Assembly: GCA_965240325.2 (NCBI GenBank)
Contig: OZ251238.1
Span: forward strand, 1,364,001-1,428,000
Source of the DNA: Rebecca billardiae RCC1528
Lineage: Eukaryota > Haptophyta
Length of the DNA: 64,000 nucleotides
Reading direction: 5' to 3'
Part shown: positions 22,767 through 36,488 of the stretch, one piece after another
Position numbering within the stretch: position 1 is the first letter of the stretch
How the letters are laid out: the number at the start of each line of letters is the position of its first letter
The notes under the pieces: model-generated
Seen by the model: the letters and a program-made list of their open reading frames with translations, nothing else
Databases searched by the model: none
Told to the model about the DNA's origin: nothing
Program-made: the position numbers and the translations under genes

Positions 22767-23879
22767 TGTATATATATATATATATGTCTAGCCGTCCTCG
22801 TGAACGCCGACGCCAACTGCTGGCCGAAGGTGGATGTTGGTCGGTGCACGCGACGCGCCACCCGCGTGCGAGCCGCCGCCGCCGGCGACGCAGGGCCACG
22901 AGCCCGGCTGCAGCCATCTCGCGCGCCCGCGCCTGGCGAAGCAGCCAGGGGGCGCCGGAAACAGCAGATCTCCGCGGCGACAAACCCGGACAGACTGTTT
23001 GTCCGGGAGCAGCGCTTTGAGGCGATGGTCTGGTAGAGGGCGATGTGGCTGATGAGCGGCGCTGGCGCCCGGCGTTCTTGTCGTCCTCTTAGACAATCAG
23101 TTATTGTACCAATAACCCCACATATACAGTGGGCGGGTCTCACTGGGGGACCTGCAAAACAACGGACCGGAGTTTTGGCGAAGCTTCGGCGGTTGCGCGG
23201 CGGACGGCGGCGGCGGCTTCGAAGCCGCCCCCACGAGGAGGCGCGGGCGCTGTGGCGCGAGGCGAATGCAAGTCCGCCGCGTGAGCCGGCGGGGAAGTGA
23301 GCACCACGAGTTGTGAGGCGAACCTGGGCGATTGCGGACGCGCGCAAGCTCAAGGCGCCGCCGAATCGTGGCGACTGGCTCCACGACCAGAGGCACAAGC
23401 CGGGTGCCCGCGCTGGTGCGCGCTCGCGCGGCGCGCCGACCGTGCGTCCGCGGGGTGCAAAATCGGGCACGGTGGTTCCGCACGAGTTTCAATGAGCAAC
23501 GCGTTCCAGAAGTTCCGCTTGAAAACGCCCGCCGGAAGCGCGGTCACCATACCTGACATCTGCTGCGGCGCCCCTCGCGTCGACATCGTGCGGCGCGGCC
23601 ACCGACTCCGCGCCCGCGCGCAGAATGGGAGGGGCTGGTGCAGGAGCAGATGCAGGACTCGGACGCCGAGGAGAAGTCGAGCGCCACGTTCCGCACCCAC
23701 CGCTACGCATACGGCGCTCCTGGGCGAAGACTGCCACTGTGCGGGTGGGCTGTCTCTTCGCGAGCTCTCAGCGTGGAGTCAGCGATCAAGCTGAGGTTGC
23801 AGCGCGGCAACATCGTGCAGGGTGGGCGGGTACCGACGCCGCGCTTCGCACGCCGTCTGCGACGGCATCAAACGCCGCG
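22144..23879. other. Gene-poor interval downstream of the kinase
   Basis: No gene supported. A possible polyadenylation region (AATAAATAATAA) sits at 22152-22163. A TATG tetranucleotide tract lies at 22737-22768, flanked by TA runs at 22724-22737 and 22768-22785. Open frames here are compositional. Confidence 0.4.
22724..22785. repeat. TATG/TA compound microsatellite
   Basis: About eight copies of TATG flanked by TA dinucleotides. Simple-sequence tract. Confidence 0.8.
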
Positions 23880-24520
23880 ACCACCGCGGCGCCCGGCCAG
23901 CGTGGCAGCATCGGGCCTGCTGACGGCGGGCGTGACGGTCGGGCGCGGGCGCGGTGGCATCCCGGGGCGCGGGGGCGAGTGCAGCAGCGGTGAGCGGTGG
24001 CGGGCGCGGCTGCTGGCAGAGCGCATCTCGCGACGAGGAGTCACTCGGCGCGCACGTCACGCCGCGCGCGATATCGATTCGTCGCCCGGCGAGCGCGGCA
24101 GCACCGGGCCTGCTGAATGCGGGCGTGACAGCCGGGCGGGCGCCGCAGCGGTTGGGCGCTGCGCCTGCCGCGCTGGCGCGGCACTGTAGCCGGGGCGGCG
24201 CGGTGGCAGACGCCGCGGCGGCGGACGCCGCGGCGGCCGGCGCGACGGCGGGTGGAGCGCATCTCGCGACGAGGAGTTACTCGCCGCGCACGTCACGCTG
24301 CGCGCATCTTCGAGGGGTCGCCCGGCGAGTGCGGCAGCACCGGGCCGGCTGATGGCGCAGCGACGGCGGTCGCGGCGGCGGCAGCCGGCGCGGCGGCCGC
24401 AGCGGCGGCCGGCTCGGCAGCGGCGGGCGCTGCGGCGGGCGGTGCGCATCTCGCCACAAGAAGACGTTCGGTGCGAACTTCACGCCGCGCACACCATCGA
24501 GCGGGGTCTGCGGTGCTGCT
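23880..24520. repeat. Degenerate tandem repeat array (~190-235 bp units)
   Basis: A segment containing GCGCATCTCGCGACGAGGAG, a CACGTCACGC motif, CGCCCGGCGAGCG and GGCAGCACCGGGCC recurs around 24022-24120, 24257-24352 and, shortened, 24445-24510, with a partial first copy near 23885-23945. Copies differ by substitutions and by Ala-coding GCG expansions. No continuous reading frame crosses all copies, so it is probably non-coding or a decayed repetitive gene. Confidence 0.55.
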
Positions 24521-26881
<2,361 letters not shown>

Positions 26882-27199
26882 GGTACGGACTACGGTCGTC
26901 GTAGCTGTGCTGATTTCCGAGCGAGTTTGAGTTTCCGATCCTGCGTCTGCGACGATGACTCTCATCAAATTCGCAGCCGGCGCGGAGTTGGAGCCCAGGT
27001 GGCTGCGAAGTGACACGGGGCCATGCCCCAAAATCGGCGTCGCGCGCGTCCGCCGCCGCCCCCGCCTCCGGAGTGCTGCCGCTGCGCAGCCTGTTCCGCG
27101 CGGGCCCCGAAGCGGCGGGCGCAGTAGCTAGCTCTCGTCCGGTGATGTACGGCTAGCAGTGGTCGATCGCACGCTCAAGGGGGCAGCCGGGTGCCGGCC

Positions 27200-28229
27200 T
27201 CAGCCGCGCGTGAGCAGCGCGATCACACCGGTCGCGCACGCCGCCGTGAGCAGCGACGAGACGAAGTTGACGCCCGAGTTGCTCAGCCACGCCCTGCCGC
27301 AGATGTGCTGCACGCCCGGCGCCGGGCAGTCGACAACGCACCGCCGGCGCGGGCAGTAACCGGAATACTGCAGGTGCGCGCCGAGGAGCGAGTCCGCGAG
27401 CGAGCCGAAGAGCCCGGCGGCGGGGCCGAGCGCAAGCGCGAGCCACTCCGCCGAGCCGCCGCCGCCGCCGCCGCCGCCGCCGCCCGACCCCGCGCTGGGC
27501 AGCAACAGCAGCCCAGCCGCAGCGTACGTCGCACCGATGGCTAGCCCGCCCGCGATGGAAGCGCCGAGGCCGAGGGGCGAGACGCCGCCGTTGGTGCCGG
27601 CGCGCACGGGGCGGCCGTCGGTGATCAGGCGCGGCTGGGTGCTGCTCAGCACGCCTGTGCGCGCCGCAACCCCCGCGCCGAGCGCGCGCGCGTGCGCGCG
27701 GGGCGGGGCGCTCTGGCTGAGGCGCACAGCGAGCCGCGCGACCGCGCGCACTCGCGCGGCGCGTGCGCGCACCGATCTCGGAGGCCCACGTGTCGGCATT
27801 GCAGCACGCGTAGTGCGCCACGTACGCCAGCTGAAGCAGCGAGCGCAGCCTCCCGGCGCCGTGCAGCTCGATCCGCTCCTCCGTCCGCGCGTCGGGCTCG
27901 GAGCGGCGGAGCCACACGACCGCGAGAGCGATGGCGGACGCGGTCGCTGCGTTCGAGAGGACCTGCACCCACGAGCGGTTGCCGCCGGGGCCGGCGTACT
28001 CGCGGCCCTCGATCTCCGCCTTGCGCTTCGCGCCGAGCCGCGTCACCTTCGAGCAGCCCAGGAAGAAGACGATGAGCGTCAGGCCGAACCGCACGGACGC
28101 GGAGAGCGCGAGCGTGCCGGTGAGAACGGCGCACACGGCGCCCGAGCGGTTGAGCGAGCCCTTGCGGTATGCGCGCGCGGCCATGAAGAGCGCCGTCGGC
28201 AGCGCGTACTTGACGAGCCGCAGCGTCAT
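27200..28229 (-). CDS. TMEM19 / DUF92 family membrane protein (one intron)
   Basis: A multi-pass membrane protein of the TMEM19/DUF92 family (plant relatives include the phytyl-phosphate kinase VTE6; the animal function is poorly known). Exons 28229-27773 and 27654-27200 join across a 118-bp GTGCGC intron to give 303 aa. Family blocks are GSLNRSGAVCAVLTGTLAL, FFLGCSKVTRLGAKRKAEIE, NRSWVQVLSNA, CNADTWASEIG joined to VLSSTQPRLIT, and VRAGTNGGVSPLGLGASIAGG. Then come GLFGSLADSLLGAHLQYSGY and the C-terminal NSGVNFVSSLLTA helix. The start at 28229 (MTLRLVKYALPTALF) begins with the first helix; the frame is open to 28394. A poly-Gly insert of about 10 residues lies before the fifth helix. It is divergent from the GH3 gene with about 230 bp between starts. 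Confidence 0.85.
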
Positions 28230-28458
28230 CTGCGCGCCGCTGAGGTGGGGCCTAACCACGTGTTCTGCGCGCGCGTCCGCCGCTGCCGCCACTCCTGCGC
28301 TGTCGAGCAAGACGAGTCGTGATGCACTCCCACCGGTCTTCGATCGCCTTGTTCGCAGCGCCTGTTGAGCGCGACGACACTTCGTCCAAAGCAAGGGTGC
28401 TTCGTCGCGGACGTCTCACGTCCGTGCTCTTCGCCACGGCCGGCCGGCCCGACGGCTC

Positions 28459-31453
28459 GTGATGCTCTCCGCGCTCGTCGCCGCGCTCGCGCTCGGCGCC
28501 CGGCCCCGTGGGGCGTGCGACGGCGCGAGCGCGCGCCTCCCCTTCTGCAACGCCTCGCTCCCGGACGCCGCGCGCGCCGACGACCTCCTCGGCCGCCTGT
28601 CGATTTCCGAAATGATCGATTTGATCGGGCACGACCAGAACGAGGGCGGCGCGGTCCTGCCGCCGTACAGCTGGTGGAACGAGGCGCTGCACGGCGTGGC
28701 GAGCAGCCCGGGCGTCCACTTTGGCGGCGGCGCGCCCATCGCCGCCGCCACCTCCTTCGCCCAGGTCATCGGCATGGCGGCTTCGTTCAACCGGACGCTG
28801 TGGCGCGCGGTCGGCACCGCGGTCGGGATCGAGGCGCGCGCGCTGGCGAACGGCGGGCAGGCCGGGCGCACGTTCTGGGCGCCGAACGTGAACCTCTTCC
28901 GCGACCCGCGCTGGGGCCGCGGGCAGGAGACCCCCGGCGAGGACCCAACCGTCGCCGCGACGTATGCGTTTGAATTCGTGTCGGGAGTCGAGAGCCGCAG
29001 CCGCGACGGCTCGCGCGTGCGCGTCGCCGCGTGCTGCAAGCACCTGACGGCGGTGCGTCGCGGCGGGGGCGCGCGGCGGGGTGGCCACGCGCGGGGCGTG
29101 GGGAGGGCGCGGCGCGCGCGTGCGCGTCGCCGCGTGCTGCAAGCACCTGACGGCGGTGCGTCGCGGCGGGCGCGCGCGGTGGGGTGCGGCCACGCGCGCG
29201 GGCTGTGCGGAGGCCGCGAGCACCGACGCCCGCGCCCGGCGCCGCCCCACGCGGCTGACGCTCCGCGCGCCCGCCGCGCCCGCCGCGCCCGCCGCGCCCA
29301 AGCAGTATGACGTCGAGGGCGCGGAGGGCGTGGACCGGCACTCGTTCGACGCAGACGTGGCGCGGCGCGACCTCGAGGAGAGCTTCAACGTCCCCTTCGA
29401 GGCGTGCGTGCGCGCCGCGCGCGTGAGCGGGCTCATGTGCGCTTACAACGCCGTGCGCGGCGTGCCCGCGTGCGCGAGCCACGCGCTGCTCACGGGCCTC
29501 GCGCGCGAGCGCTGGGGGTTTGACGGCTACGTCACGTCGGACTGCGGCGCGGTGCGCGACGTGCGCGATGCGCACAAGTACACGCGCACGGCCGCGCAGA
29601 CGGTGCGCGCCGTGCTCCGCGCCGGGATGGACGTGGACTGCGGCACCTTCGTGGCCGAGCACGCCGCGGCCGCGCTCGCGCGCGGCGCGCTCGAGCCGGC
29701 CCTGCTCGCGCGCGCGGCGCGTCGGCTGCTGCTCGTGCTGCTGCGCGTCGGCCACTTCGACGCGCAGGCGGCGCCGCCGAGCGCGGACTCGCGGCTGGGG
29801 CCGGCCGAAGTCGACACGCCGGCGCACCGCGCGCTCGCGCTCGAGTCCGCCGCGCAGGGGCTCACGCTGCTGGTGAACGACGGGGGCGCGCTGCCACTCC
29901 TGGCCGGCGGCGCAATCTCGCGCGATCTCGGCAGCGGCGGCACAATCTCGCGCGATCTCGCCGCCGCCGACGGGGTCGCGCGCGCGCGCGGCGCGGCGCG
30001 AGGGTTTGAACTCGCGCTGATTGGCGAGCTCGCGCTCGCGCCAGTCCGGCTGCAGGGCGACTACTCCGGACCGCTACCCTTCAAGCGCACGCTGCTCGAC
30101 GCGCTCCGCGCAGGGCCGCACGCGCTGCCGCCGGGCGCGCGCGTGCGGTACGCGCGCGGCTGCGGCGTGGACAACGCGTCGGACACGGTGGCGATCGGCG
30201 AGGCGGCGAGGCTCGCCGCGCGCGCGGACGCGACGGTGCTCTTCCTCGGCCTCGACCAAGCCCAGGAGTGGGAGGGGCGGGACCGCACCACGCTCGAGCT
30301 GCCGGGCGCGCAGCCCGCGCTCGCGGCGGCGGTCGCGCGCGCGGCCAAGGAAAGTCCGGTGATCCTGGTCCTGGCGTGCGGCGGTCCGGTGGACGTGCGC
30401 GCGCAGCTCGCGCTGCCGCCGGTGCGCGCGGCGCTGTGGGTGGGGTACCCGGGGCAGGCGGCGGGCGACGCGATCGCCGCCGTGCTCACCGGCGCGCGCA
30501 GCCCAGCGGGCCGGCTGCCTATCACGTGGTACCCACGTGAGTATGTTGAGCGAGTCTCGCCCCTCGACATGCGCCTTCGGGCCGATCCCCGCAGCACGCC
30601 GCCGTTCCCCGGGCGCACGCACCGCTTCTACCGCGGGCCGTGCGTCTTCGAGTTCGGCCACGGTCTCACTTACGCTCGGCTGCGCGCGCCGCTGCTCCGC
30701 GTGCGCAGCGCCGCGGCGGCGGGCGGCGGCGGGCCCACGCTGCGAGTCAGCGCGGTGGCCGCTGCGCTGCGCGGCGCGGCGCCGCCGCCGCAGCACGGCG
30801 GCGGTGCTGTGGGTGACGACGAGGGCGGCGCGGGCGCGCCTCCACACCGGCCTGGTCCCACCCAGCCTCCGCACTGGCTGCTGGCGCCCCCTGTCGCGTT
30901 TGTGGACGTCACGGTCCAGAGGTGCTGCGGCGCGTGCGCACCCGAGCGCGTGGGCGGCGTGCGCGCCGCGCCCGGCGCGCCGCCCGGCGCGAGCGCTGGG
31001 CAAGCCTGGGGGGATGGGGCCCCGACCGAGCTTGAGCTGGTCGTGCTCGTGCGCCTCTCCGCCCCGCCGCACAGCAGCCGCACGCACGCCGCGGCGGAGG
31101 TGGCGGGCTTCGAGCGCGTGCGCGTGCGCGAGTGCGAGCCCACGACCGTCGCCGTGCCCATCGCGGCTTATCACCTGAGCGCCCTGCTCGAGCCTGGCGG
31201 CCGCAGAGCGCGGCACGGGCGCGCGGCGGTGGGGCGCGCGGCGGGGGGAGTCCGGCCGGGCGCGGAGTCTGCCGCGGCCGGCGAGGCCTCGCCCGACGCT
31301 GCTCCCGATGGCTCCGCGCACGATGCCAACGGCAATGCCGAGGCTGACGCCGATGATGACTACGCGTGGCCGCCGGCGCGCACGGCCGTCGCCGGCGTCT
31401 GGACAGTGCGCGTCGACGGCGCGAGCGCGGAGCTCCGGGTGGTGGACGGATGA
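28459..31453 (+). CDS. GH3 beta-xylosidase/glucosidase-like enzyme (one intron)
   Basis: A secreted glycoside hydrolase family 3 enzyme, plant beta-xylosidase type, 913 aa. A signal peptide (MMLSALVAALALGARP) precedes the N-terminal catalytic barrel: PYSWWNEALHGVA, APNVNLFRDPRWGRGQETPGEDP, CCKHLTA. Exon 1 is 28459-29052 and exon 2 is 29306-31453, joined across a 253-bp GTGCGT intron to give KHLTAYDVEG. The predicted nucleophile is Asp277 in GYVTSDCGAV. The second domain includes LFLGLDQAQEWEGRDR, LVLACGGPVDV, and GRLPITWYPREYVERVSP. An FnIII-like C-terminal region is interrupted by Gly/Ala/Pro-rich insertions. The end of exon 1 and its splice donor are duplicated 103 bp downstream inside the intron. 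Substrate (xylan, arabinan or glucoside) cannot be fixed from sequence. Confidence 0.87.
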
Positions 31454-31742
31454 GGCGAGGCACTGCTGCTGCTAGACTTGCGGGCGAGAGGGCATACACG
31501 CCCGCGCTGCAGCGCGCACGTGTGCGTGCAACGATGAGTGCGGTCGACGGACTTCGAAAGGATCATCACATTATTCATATCGTCGTCCGGTCATCAGCAT
31601 CAGGATTCAGGACTTCAGGCTATGATGAGTATGATTGTGCACAGGACTTGCTGCTGGGCCGGACGCAGCAATGGCGGCGGGCGGCCCGGGCCGGCCGCGA
31701 CCGCTGGCGAGACCGAGGCGAGCGCCAGGCCGCGCGGCGAGC

Positions 31743-32981
31743 ATGGCCTGCGCGCTCGCGGCGATCTGCGTGCCGTGCGACCCGGCGTGCGGCGGCGCCG
31801 TCCGCCGCCGCCTCCCCCTCGCGCCGGGCGCGCCCGCCGCCGCGCGCGCGCGCGCGCCGCCGCGCTGGGGCGACGACGACGGCGCCGAGCCCGCCCCCGG
31901 GACGTACTGCGCGTGCACCTCGGTGTGCGCGGCCGACGCCACGGCGGCGGGCGCGCGCAACGCCTCCTCCTGCTTCGACCCGATCGCGAGCTGCGCGCAC
32001 GCCGTCGAGCGCCTCCGGCCCGCCGGCCGGAACTATTCACTTGCGCTGCTCGACTGGAATACCGTTTATCGCGTCTCGGACGTGCTGCGGAGCCGGGGCA
32101 CGCGCTGGCGGCTCGACGCGGTGACCATCCTGTGCGAGCCGCGGTACCGCGCCTCCCTCCTCCGTGCGGCGCTCGTCGCCGAGACCACCGTCGGCGGGCG
32201 CCGCGCGGCGCGGCTCCTTCCCGCGGCGCTCGAGGCGGCGATCGCCGAACGGTCTGACGATGGGCTCGGCGGCCGGCCGGGGCGTGCGGGACTGGTGGGG
32301 CGCGAGGGGCTGAGCGGGATCGTGCTGCCGCCGAGCGCGGTCCCCGCCTACGCCAGGGCGCTGCTCCGCGCGCACGCCGCCGGCCGCTGCGCCGAGGCGC
32401 CGCGCGACGCGCTCGTCGTCGTCGCCAGGCTTGGGGATGGCGTAGGTTCTCCGGAGAAGCACGTGCAAGCGCTCGGCGCCGAGATGGCGCGGGCGGCGGC
32501 GGAGCTGCGCGCGCGCGGCACGCCCGCGCGCAGCGCGATCGTCTCGGGCGTGCTGAACTACGCCACCAACCCGCTCCGGCTGCAGCGCGGCAAGCGCCCC
32601 GCCTACTCGCGCCGCGCGTGGCGGGACGAGGCCTCAGTCGCCGTGGTCGATGGACTGCTTGGGCGCGCGGCGGCGCTCGGGCTGGCGGCGCGCGTGCGCT
32701 CCGAGCCGGTGGTGGACGAGGACCTGTGCTTCTACGTGTTCGCGGCGCACGTGCTCGTGCGCCCGGGCAAGAACGGCTTCGCGTGCCTCGTGCGCATGCT
32801 CCGCGACGAGGTGGCGAGGCTGCAGGGCGCGCCGACCGCCGCCGCGGCTGGCGGGGGCGCGCCGCCGCCGCCCCAACGGCCCGTCGCGCTGCGGGCGGGC
32901 GGCGGCGGCGCTCCGAACGGCAGCGCATCCGCCGCGCTGGTGGACACGCTCGGGCTCACCGAGAGCTACTGCAAGAGCTGA
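31743..32981 (+). CDS. Unrecognised protein, possible glycosyltransferase-like
   Basis: A 412-aa intronless frame; the open frame starts at 31635, and the ATG at 31743 (MACALAAICV) is preferred because a short hydrophobic leader follows. Cysteines and NxS/T sequons in the first third suggest entry to the secretory pathway. Coding quality is clear: YSLALLDWNTVYRVSDVLRS, DALVVVARLGDGVGSPEKHV, and VVDEDLCFYVFAAHVLVRPG followed by KNGFACLVRML. The last block (acidic D-E-D, Cys-Phe, then a Gly-containing strand) resembles the C-terminal nucleotide-sugar-binding part of fucosyltransferase-like proteins common in algae. That is only a shape resemblance and I do not assign a family. Confidence 0.6.
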   Translation: MACALAAICVPCDPACGGAVRRRLPLAPGAPAAARARAPPRWGDDDGAEPAPGTYCACTSVCAADATAAGARNASSCFDPIASCAHAVERLRPAGRNYSLALLDWNTVYRVSDVLRSRGTRWRLDAVTILCEPRYRASLLRAALVAETTVGGRRAARLLPAALEAAIAERSDDGLGGRPGRAGLVGREGLSGIVLPPSAVPAYARALLRAHAAGRCAEAPRDALVVVARLGDGVGSPEKHVQALGAEMARAAAELRARGTPARSAIVSGVLNYATNPLRLQRGKRPAYSRRAWRDEASVAVVDGLLGRAAALGLAARVRSEPVVDEDLCFYVFAAHVLVRPGKNGFACLVRMLRDEVARLQGAPTAAAAGGGAPPPPQRPVALRAGGGGAPNGSASAALVDTLGLTESYCKS

Positions 32982-33556
32982 CGCGCTTCTCCCGCCGCCT
33001 CGGCGCGTGCTGTGCTCAGGCGCATCGGTCGAAGCCGCGGCGCTGCTGCCTGCCACTACTGGCAGGAAGTGCGGCCGGCGCGCCGATAATGAGTCTGAAG
33101 TCTGAGCACGCGCCGAGCTTGCGGGAGATGCGCATCAGCTCTCGCACTAGCAGCAGCAGCAGCACTGCAGCAGCAGCCCGTCCGGCAGAGATCGTCGGGC
33201 CGAGCCCACGCAATGTCGACCGGTGCGGCGGACGGGCCGCTGCCGTTCCGGGCCAGCAACGCCGCCGCGCGCCCGCGCTGCGAGTCCGCGTTGGGACCGC
33301 CGGGGTCTGCGCGCGCCGCAGCCAGCAGCCGTCGGCCGCCATCGTCGATAATAATAATAAAGGCGCCCCTGCGAAAGGACCATATCCAATAAATTCGGAG
33401 GCCTCCGCCGCCATCGTGCGACGCCGAGCCAATCGGCAGGGCGAGTCCACGTGCAGCCAGCGGCCGTCGCACGGGCGTGACTTCGCGCGGCTGCTCGCGC
33501 GGAGGGAACCGGCGCGCGCGCGGAGGCGGGCGTGCGGCGCCCTCGGCAGCAGCAGC
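32982..33556. other. Upstream region of SRP9
   Basis: No gene supported. It contains an AGC/GCA trinucleotide run around 33150-33178 and an ATA run at 33347-33361. Probably the promoter and 5' leader of SRP9. Confidence 0.4.
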
Positions 33557-34129
33557 ATGGTGCAGATCACCTCCTTCGAGCAGTTCTTCGAGGAGGCGGA
33601 CAAGCTCTACACGTCTGCGCCGGCGTACACGCGCTTCTCTGTCAAGTACAGGCACTGCGACGGGAAGGCGGTCTTCAAGGTGACGAACGACGTGCTGGTA
33701 CGCGCGTGGTGGGGCGCGGTGGGGCGTGACGCGCGCTCGTACCCCTGCTCCCTCGCTCTCACACGCCCTGCACGCCCACCCGCCCGCCTCGCGGCCCCGG
33801 CTCTCGCGCCGCGCGCCCACCGCACGAATCTGTCAGACGATCACGTTCACCACCGACCAGCAGTCGGACCTGCGCAAGCTGGAGAAGCTGAACGGCTACT
33901 TCTTCGCGCGGATGACGGGGTGCGACCCAGCCGAGAACGAGGCCGGTGCGCGCGCGACCCCGGCACGCCCCTGCCCGCCGCTCGTCGTCGCGGCCGTACG
34001 CTCACGATCGCTCGGCCTGCCCCGGCCCCCGCGTCGGGCTGCGCGCCCTCCGCCGGCGGCGCACGCGCGCGCGCAGAGGCGCAGCCGGAGCCGTCCAAGC
34101 CCCGCTCGGGCAAGTCGCGCAAGAGATGA
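33557..34129 (+). CDS. SRP9: Signal recognition particle 9 kDa protein (two introns)
   Basis: Alu-domain subunit of the signal recognition particle; with SRP14 it binds SRP RNA and arrests elongation. Exons 33557-33697, 33837-33945 and 34077-34129 join in frame to give 100 aa. MVQITSFEQFFEEADKLYTS matches the SRP9 start. FSVKYRHCDGKAVFKVTNDV is the diagnostic KYRHxDGxxxxKVTDD block, and TTDQQSDLRKLEKLNGYFFA matches the C-terminal helix. A basic tail (KPRSGKSRKR) extends beyond the usual ~86 aa. Intron donors are GTACGC and GTGCGC. Because exons are short, the gene is easily missed in unspliced reading. Confidence 0.9.
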   Translation: MVQITSFEQFFEEADKLYTSAPAYTRFSVKYRHCDGKAVFKVTNDVLVRAWWGAVGRDARSYPCSLALTRPARPPARLAAPALAPRAHRTNLSDDHVHHRPAVGPAQAGEAERLLLRADDGVRPSRERGRCARDPGTPLPAARRRGRTLTIARPAPAPASGCAPSAGGARARAEAQPEPSKPRSGKSRKR

Positions 34130-34556
34130 GAGGCGCGCGGACTCCGCCCTGGCGCGAGGCGCGCGCGGCGCGCCACGCTCCTCGGGCTGAGGGGCGGACG
34201 CGCCGAGGGCGCCCCACTGCGGCGCGTCTCTCACGTGACACACCACGCGCGCGGCTCGGCGCGCGACATGTCGGGTCCGGGGTTCGGCGGCGGCGCGATC
34301 CGCCGCAGGCCAAGAGGATGCTCATTTGCACGCCGATCTCCTCTCGCTGCACCGCCTCGAGCCTGCGCACGCGGGCTTGGCATCATGGGCCGGATGGCCG
34401 ATCAGCATACTACGCTACTTCATGACAAGTCCGCCGCTGGCTGCAACTCTGCAAGTGGCATACAGTATATGCTGAGTTATGACGGGCGTGGCTGAATGCC
34501 GCCTGCTGATGAATAATTATATAATTATCTATATATATATAGATAATAGATACATA

Positions 34557-36488
34557 CCAGGTCGTTCCCCCTGCACTGGGAATCCGCGGTTTGGACATAC
34601 GAGAAAAACAGCCGCAGGACGCACCCGTCGCTACCCGCGAATAAGAATTTCAGGTCTCGCGGGTGCGGATGTGCGTCAATCGATGAGCTGGTCTCGCAAT
34701 CCCAAAATTGAGCCGCAATGAGATACTGTAGATGGTGCAGGGAGCCCCCGGCCGGTGGCGGCTCGGCAGGCGAGGGCCGACCAAATCTTGACCTTTGCCC
34801 TCGGCGGCAGGGCGGGCAGGCGAAGGCGGCCGAGCGCCGTTGGCGGCCGGCGCGCCCGGGGCACGGCGCTGCGGGCGCGGATGTGCTCGCGGAGCCGGCT
34901 TGCGTGGACAGGCTGTTGCGGGAGAGTATATGGCGCCCTCCTGCGCCGCGCGTCTCGCGCCACGCCTCTTTTCGCCGCGGCTCAGGGCAGCGCGCACGCG
35001 CGCGCCGCCTCGGAGGCCAGGGCCGCACCGTGCCCGCGCCGCAGCCGCAACCGCGCGCGCGCCGTGCGCGGCGTGGTCGGGAAGGAACGGGGGGTGCTGC
35101 CGGGCGAGATGACGACATCATGTGCGCACGCCATGCCGCCCCGCGGCGCCGCGAAAGGGCACGATAACGGATCCGCACAGCTGTTGACGAGTGCTGATTT
35201 CTTGTCGTGCCTGAAGCCAGACCTCGGAGCTCGAAGAAGATGATGAAAGTGCATCCGCGCGAGGAAAGCGTCGCACCCAGCACTTCTACACGACCACGTG
35301 GTGATGAACATTCATGTAAGAGTATCCCGCGTGCCCGCTTGGCACTGTTCTGTGTCTCAATGATCGTCCCGGCAAGGGTCACGACCGCGAGGCCGTGGCA
35401 CACCATTCATAGTGTGACAACTCGAAGAGGCGTGCAAACGGACCAGCGACACGCTCGGCAAGGCGTGGCGGGGCGGCATGGCGTGCGCACATGATATCGC
35501 CATCTCGCCCGGCAGCCGTGCCCGTTCCTTCCCGACCACGCCGCGCACGGCGCGCACGCGGTCGGCTGCGGCGCAGGCAAGGCTGGCCTTGAGGCGACGC
35601 GCCGCGTGCGCGCTGCCCTGAGCCGAGGCGAAAGAGGCGTGGCGCAAGTCGCGCGGTGCAGGAGGGCGGCAGATACTCTCCCACAACAGCCCGTCCACGC
35701 ACGCCGGCTCCGCAAGCACATCCGCGCCCGCAGCGCCCTGGCCCGGGCGCGGCCCCCAGCGGTCACAACCGCGAGGCCGCGTGCACACCATTTGTGACAA
35801 CTCGAAGAGGCGTGCAAATGGACCAGCGACACGCTCGGCAAGGCGTGGCGGGGCGGCATGGCGTGCGCACATGATATCGCCATCTCGCCCGGCAGCCGCG
35901 CCCGTTCCTTCCCGACCACGCCGCGCACGGCGCGCGCGCGGTCGGCTGCGGCGCAGGCCGAAGGCTGGCCCCGGAGGCGGCGCGCGCGTGCGCGCTGCCC
36001 TGAGCCGAGGCGAAAGAGGCGTGGCGCAAGTCGCGCGGCGCAGGAGGGCGGCAGATACTCTCCCGCAACAGCCCGTCCACGCACGCCGGCTCCGCAAGCA
36101 CATCCGCGCCCCCCAGCGCCGGGCCAGCTGCATCGCACTCGCCGCCCGGCCGCAGGCGCAGGGGGCGGGTCAGAATCGGTGCTCCGCACCCGCGGGAGGG
36201 CTCCCGCCTCCGCGGTTGCACGCGAAGAACTCATTTCCAGCGCCTCGATTTCGTGAGCGGACTATCGCTGACGAGGCTGATTACTGCGTTCCACGGCTTT
36301 GCCGCGCTCGGGATTTGGGTTCTCTAATGGATGGATGTACTTTCGTCATTTTCAATTGGAAACCTCGATTAGATCGTTCAAGTGGTCTGATAGAGCAAGC
36401 GGAAGAATAAATCTGCGTTGCTATGCCGCGGCCTCGTGCTCTGAATAGTGCGAAACCGCGGATTCCCAGTGCAGGGGGAACGACCTGG
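34557..36488. mobile_element. Composite terminal-inverted-repeat element, non-autonomous
   Basis: Perfect 36-bp terminal inverted repeats, at 34557-34592 (starting CCAGGTCGTTCCCCCTGCAC) and 36453-36488, bound a 1.93-kb unit flanked on both sides by TA, which could be a TA target duplication or part of the termini. Inside lies a sequence family shared with the element at 49732-50840. Copy A is about 34855-35160, a unique middle is about 35161-35400, and copies B (about 35410-35750) and C (about 35790-36122) are in inverted orientation to A. B and C form a direct repeat of 380-bp period. No transposase frame is visible, so it depends on enzymes supplied elsewhere. Confidence 0.7.

Noticed and set aside
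22737-22785. Possible CRISPR-like or tandem array
   Set aside because: It is a TATG/TA microsatellite without spacers.
27430-27490. Trinucleotide GCC run as a separate repeat feature
   Set aside because: It encodes the poly-Gly insert of the TMEM19-family protein and is noted there.
30200-31321. Minus-strand 415-aa open frame opposite the GH3 gene
   Set aside because: Antisense shadow of a clearly conserved GH3 coding sequence.
34800-36250. Long repeated open frames (Arg/Ala/Pro-rich) also seen near 50 kb
   Set aside because: They are the inverted and direct copies of one transposable-element sequence read in several frames, with no transposase motif.
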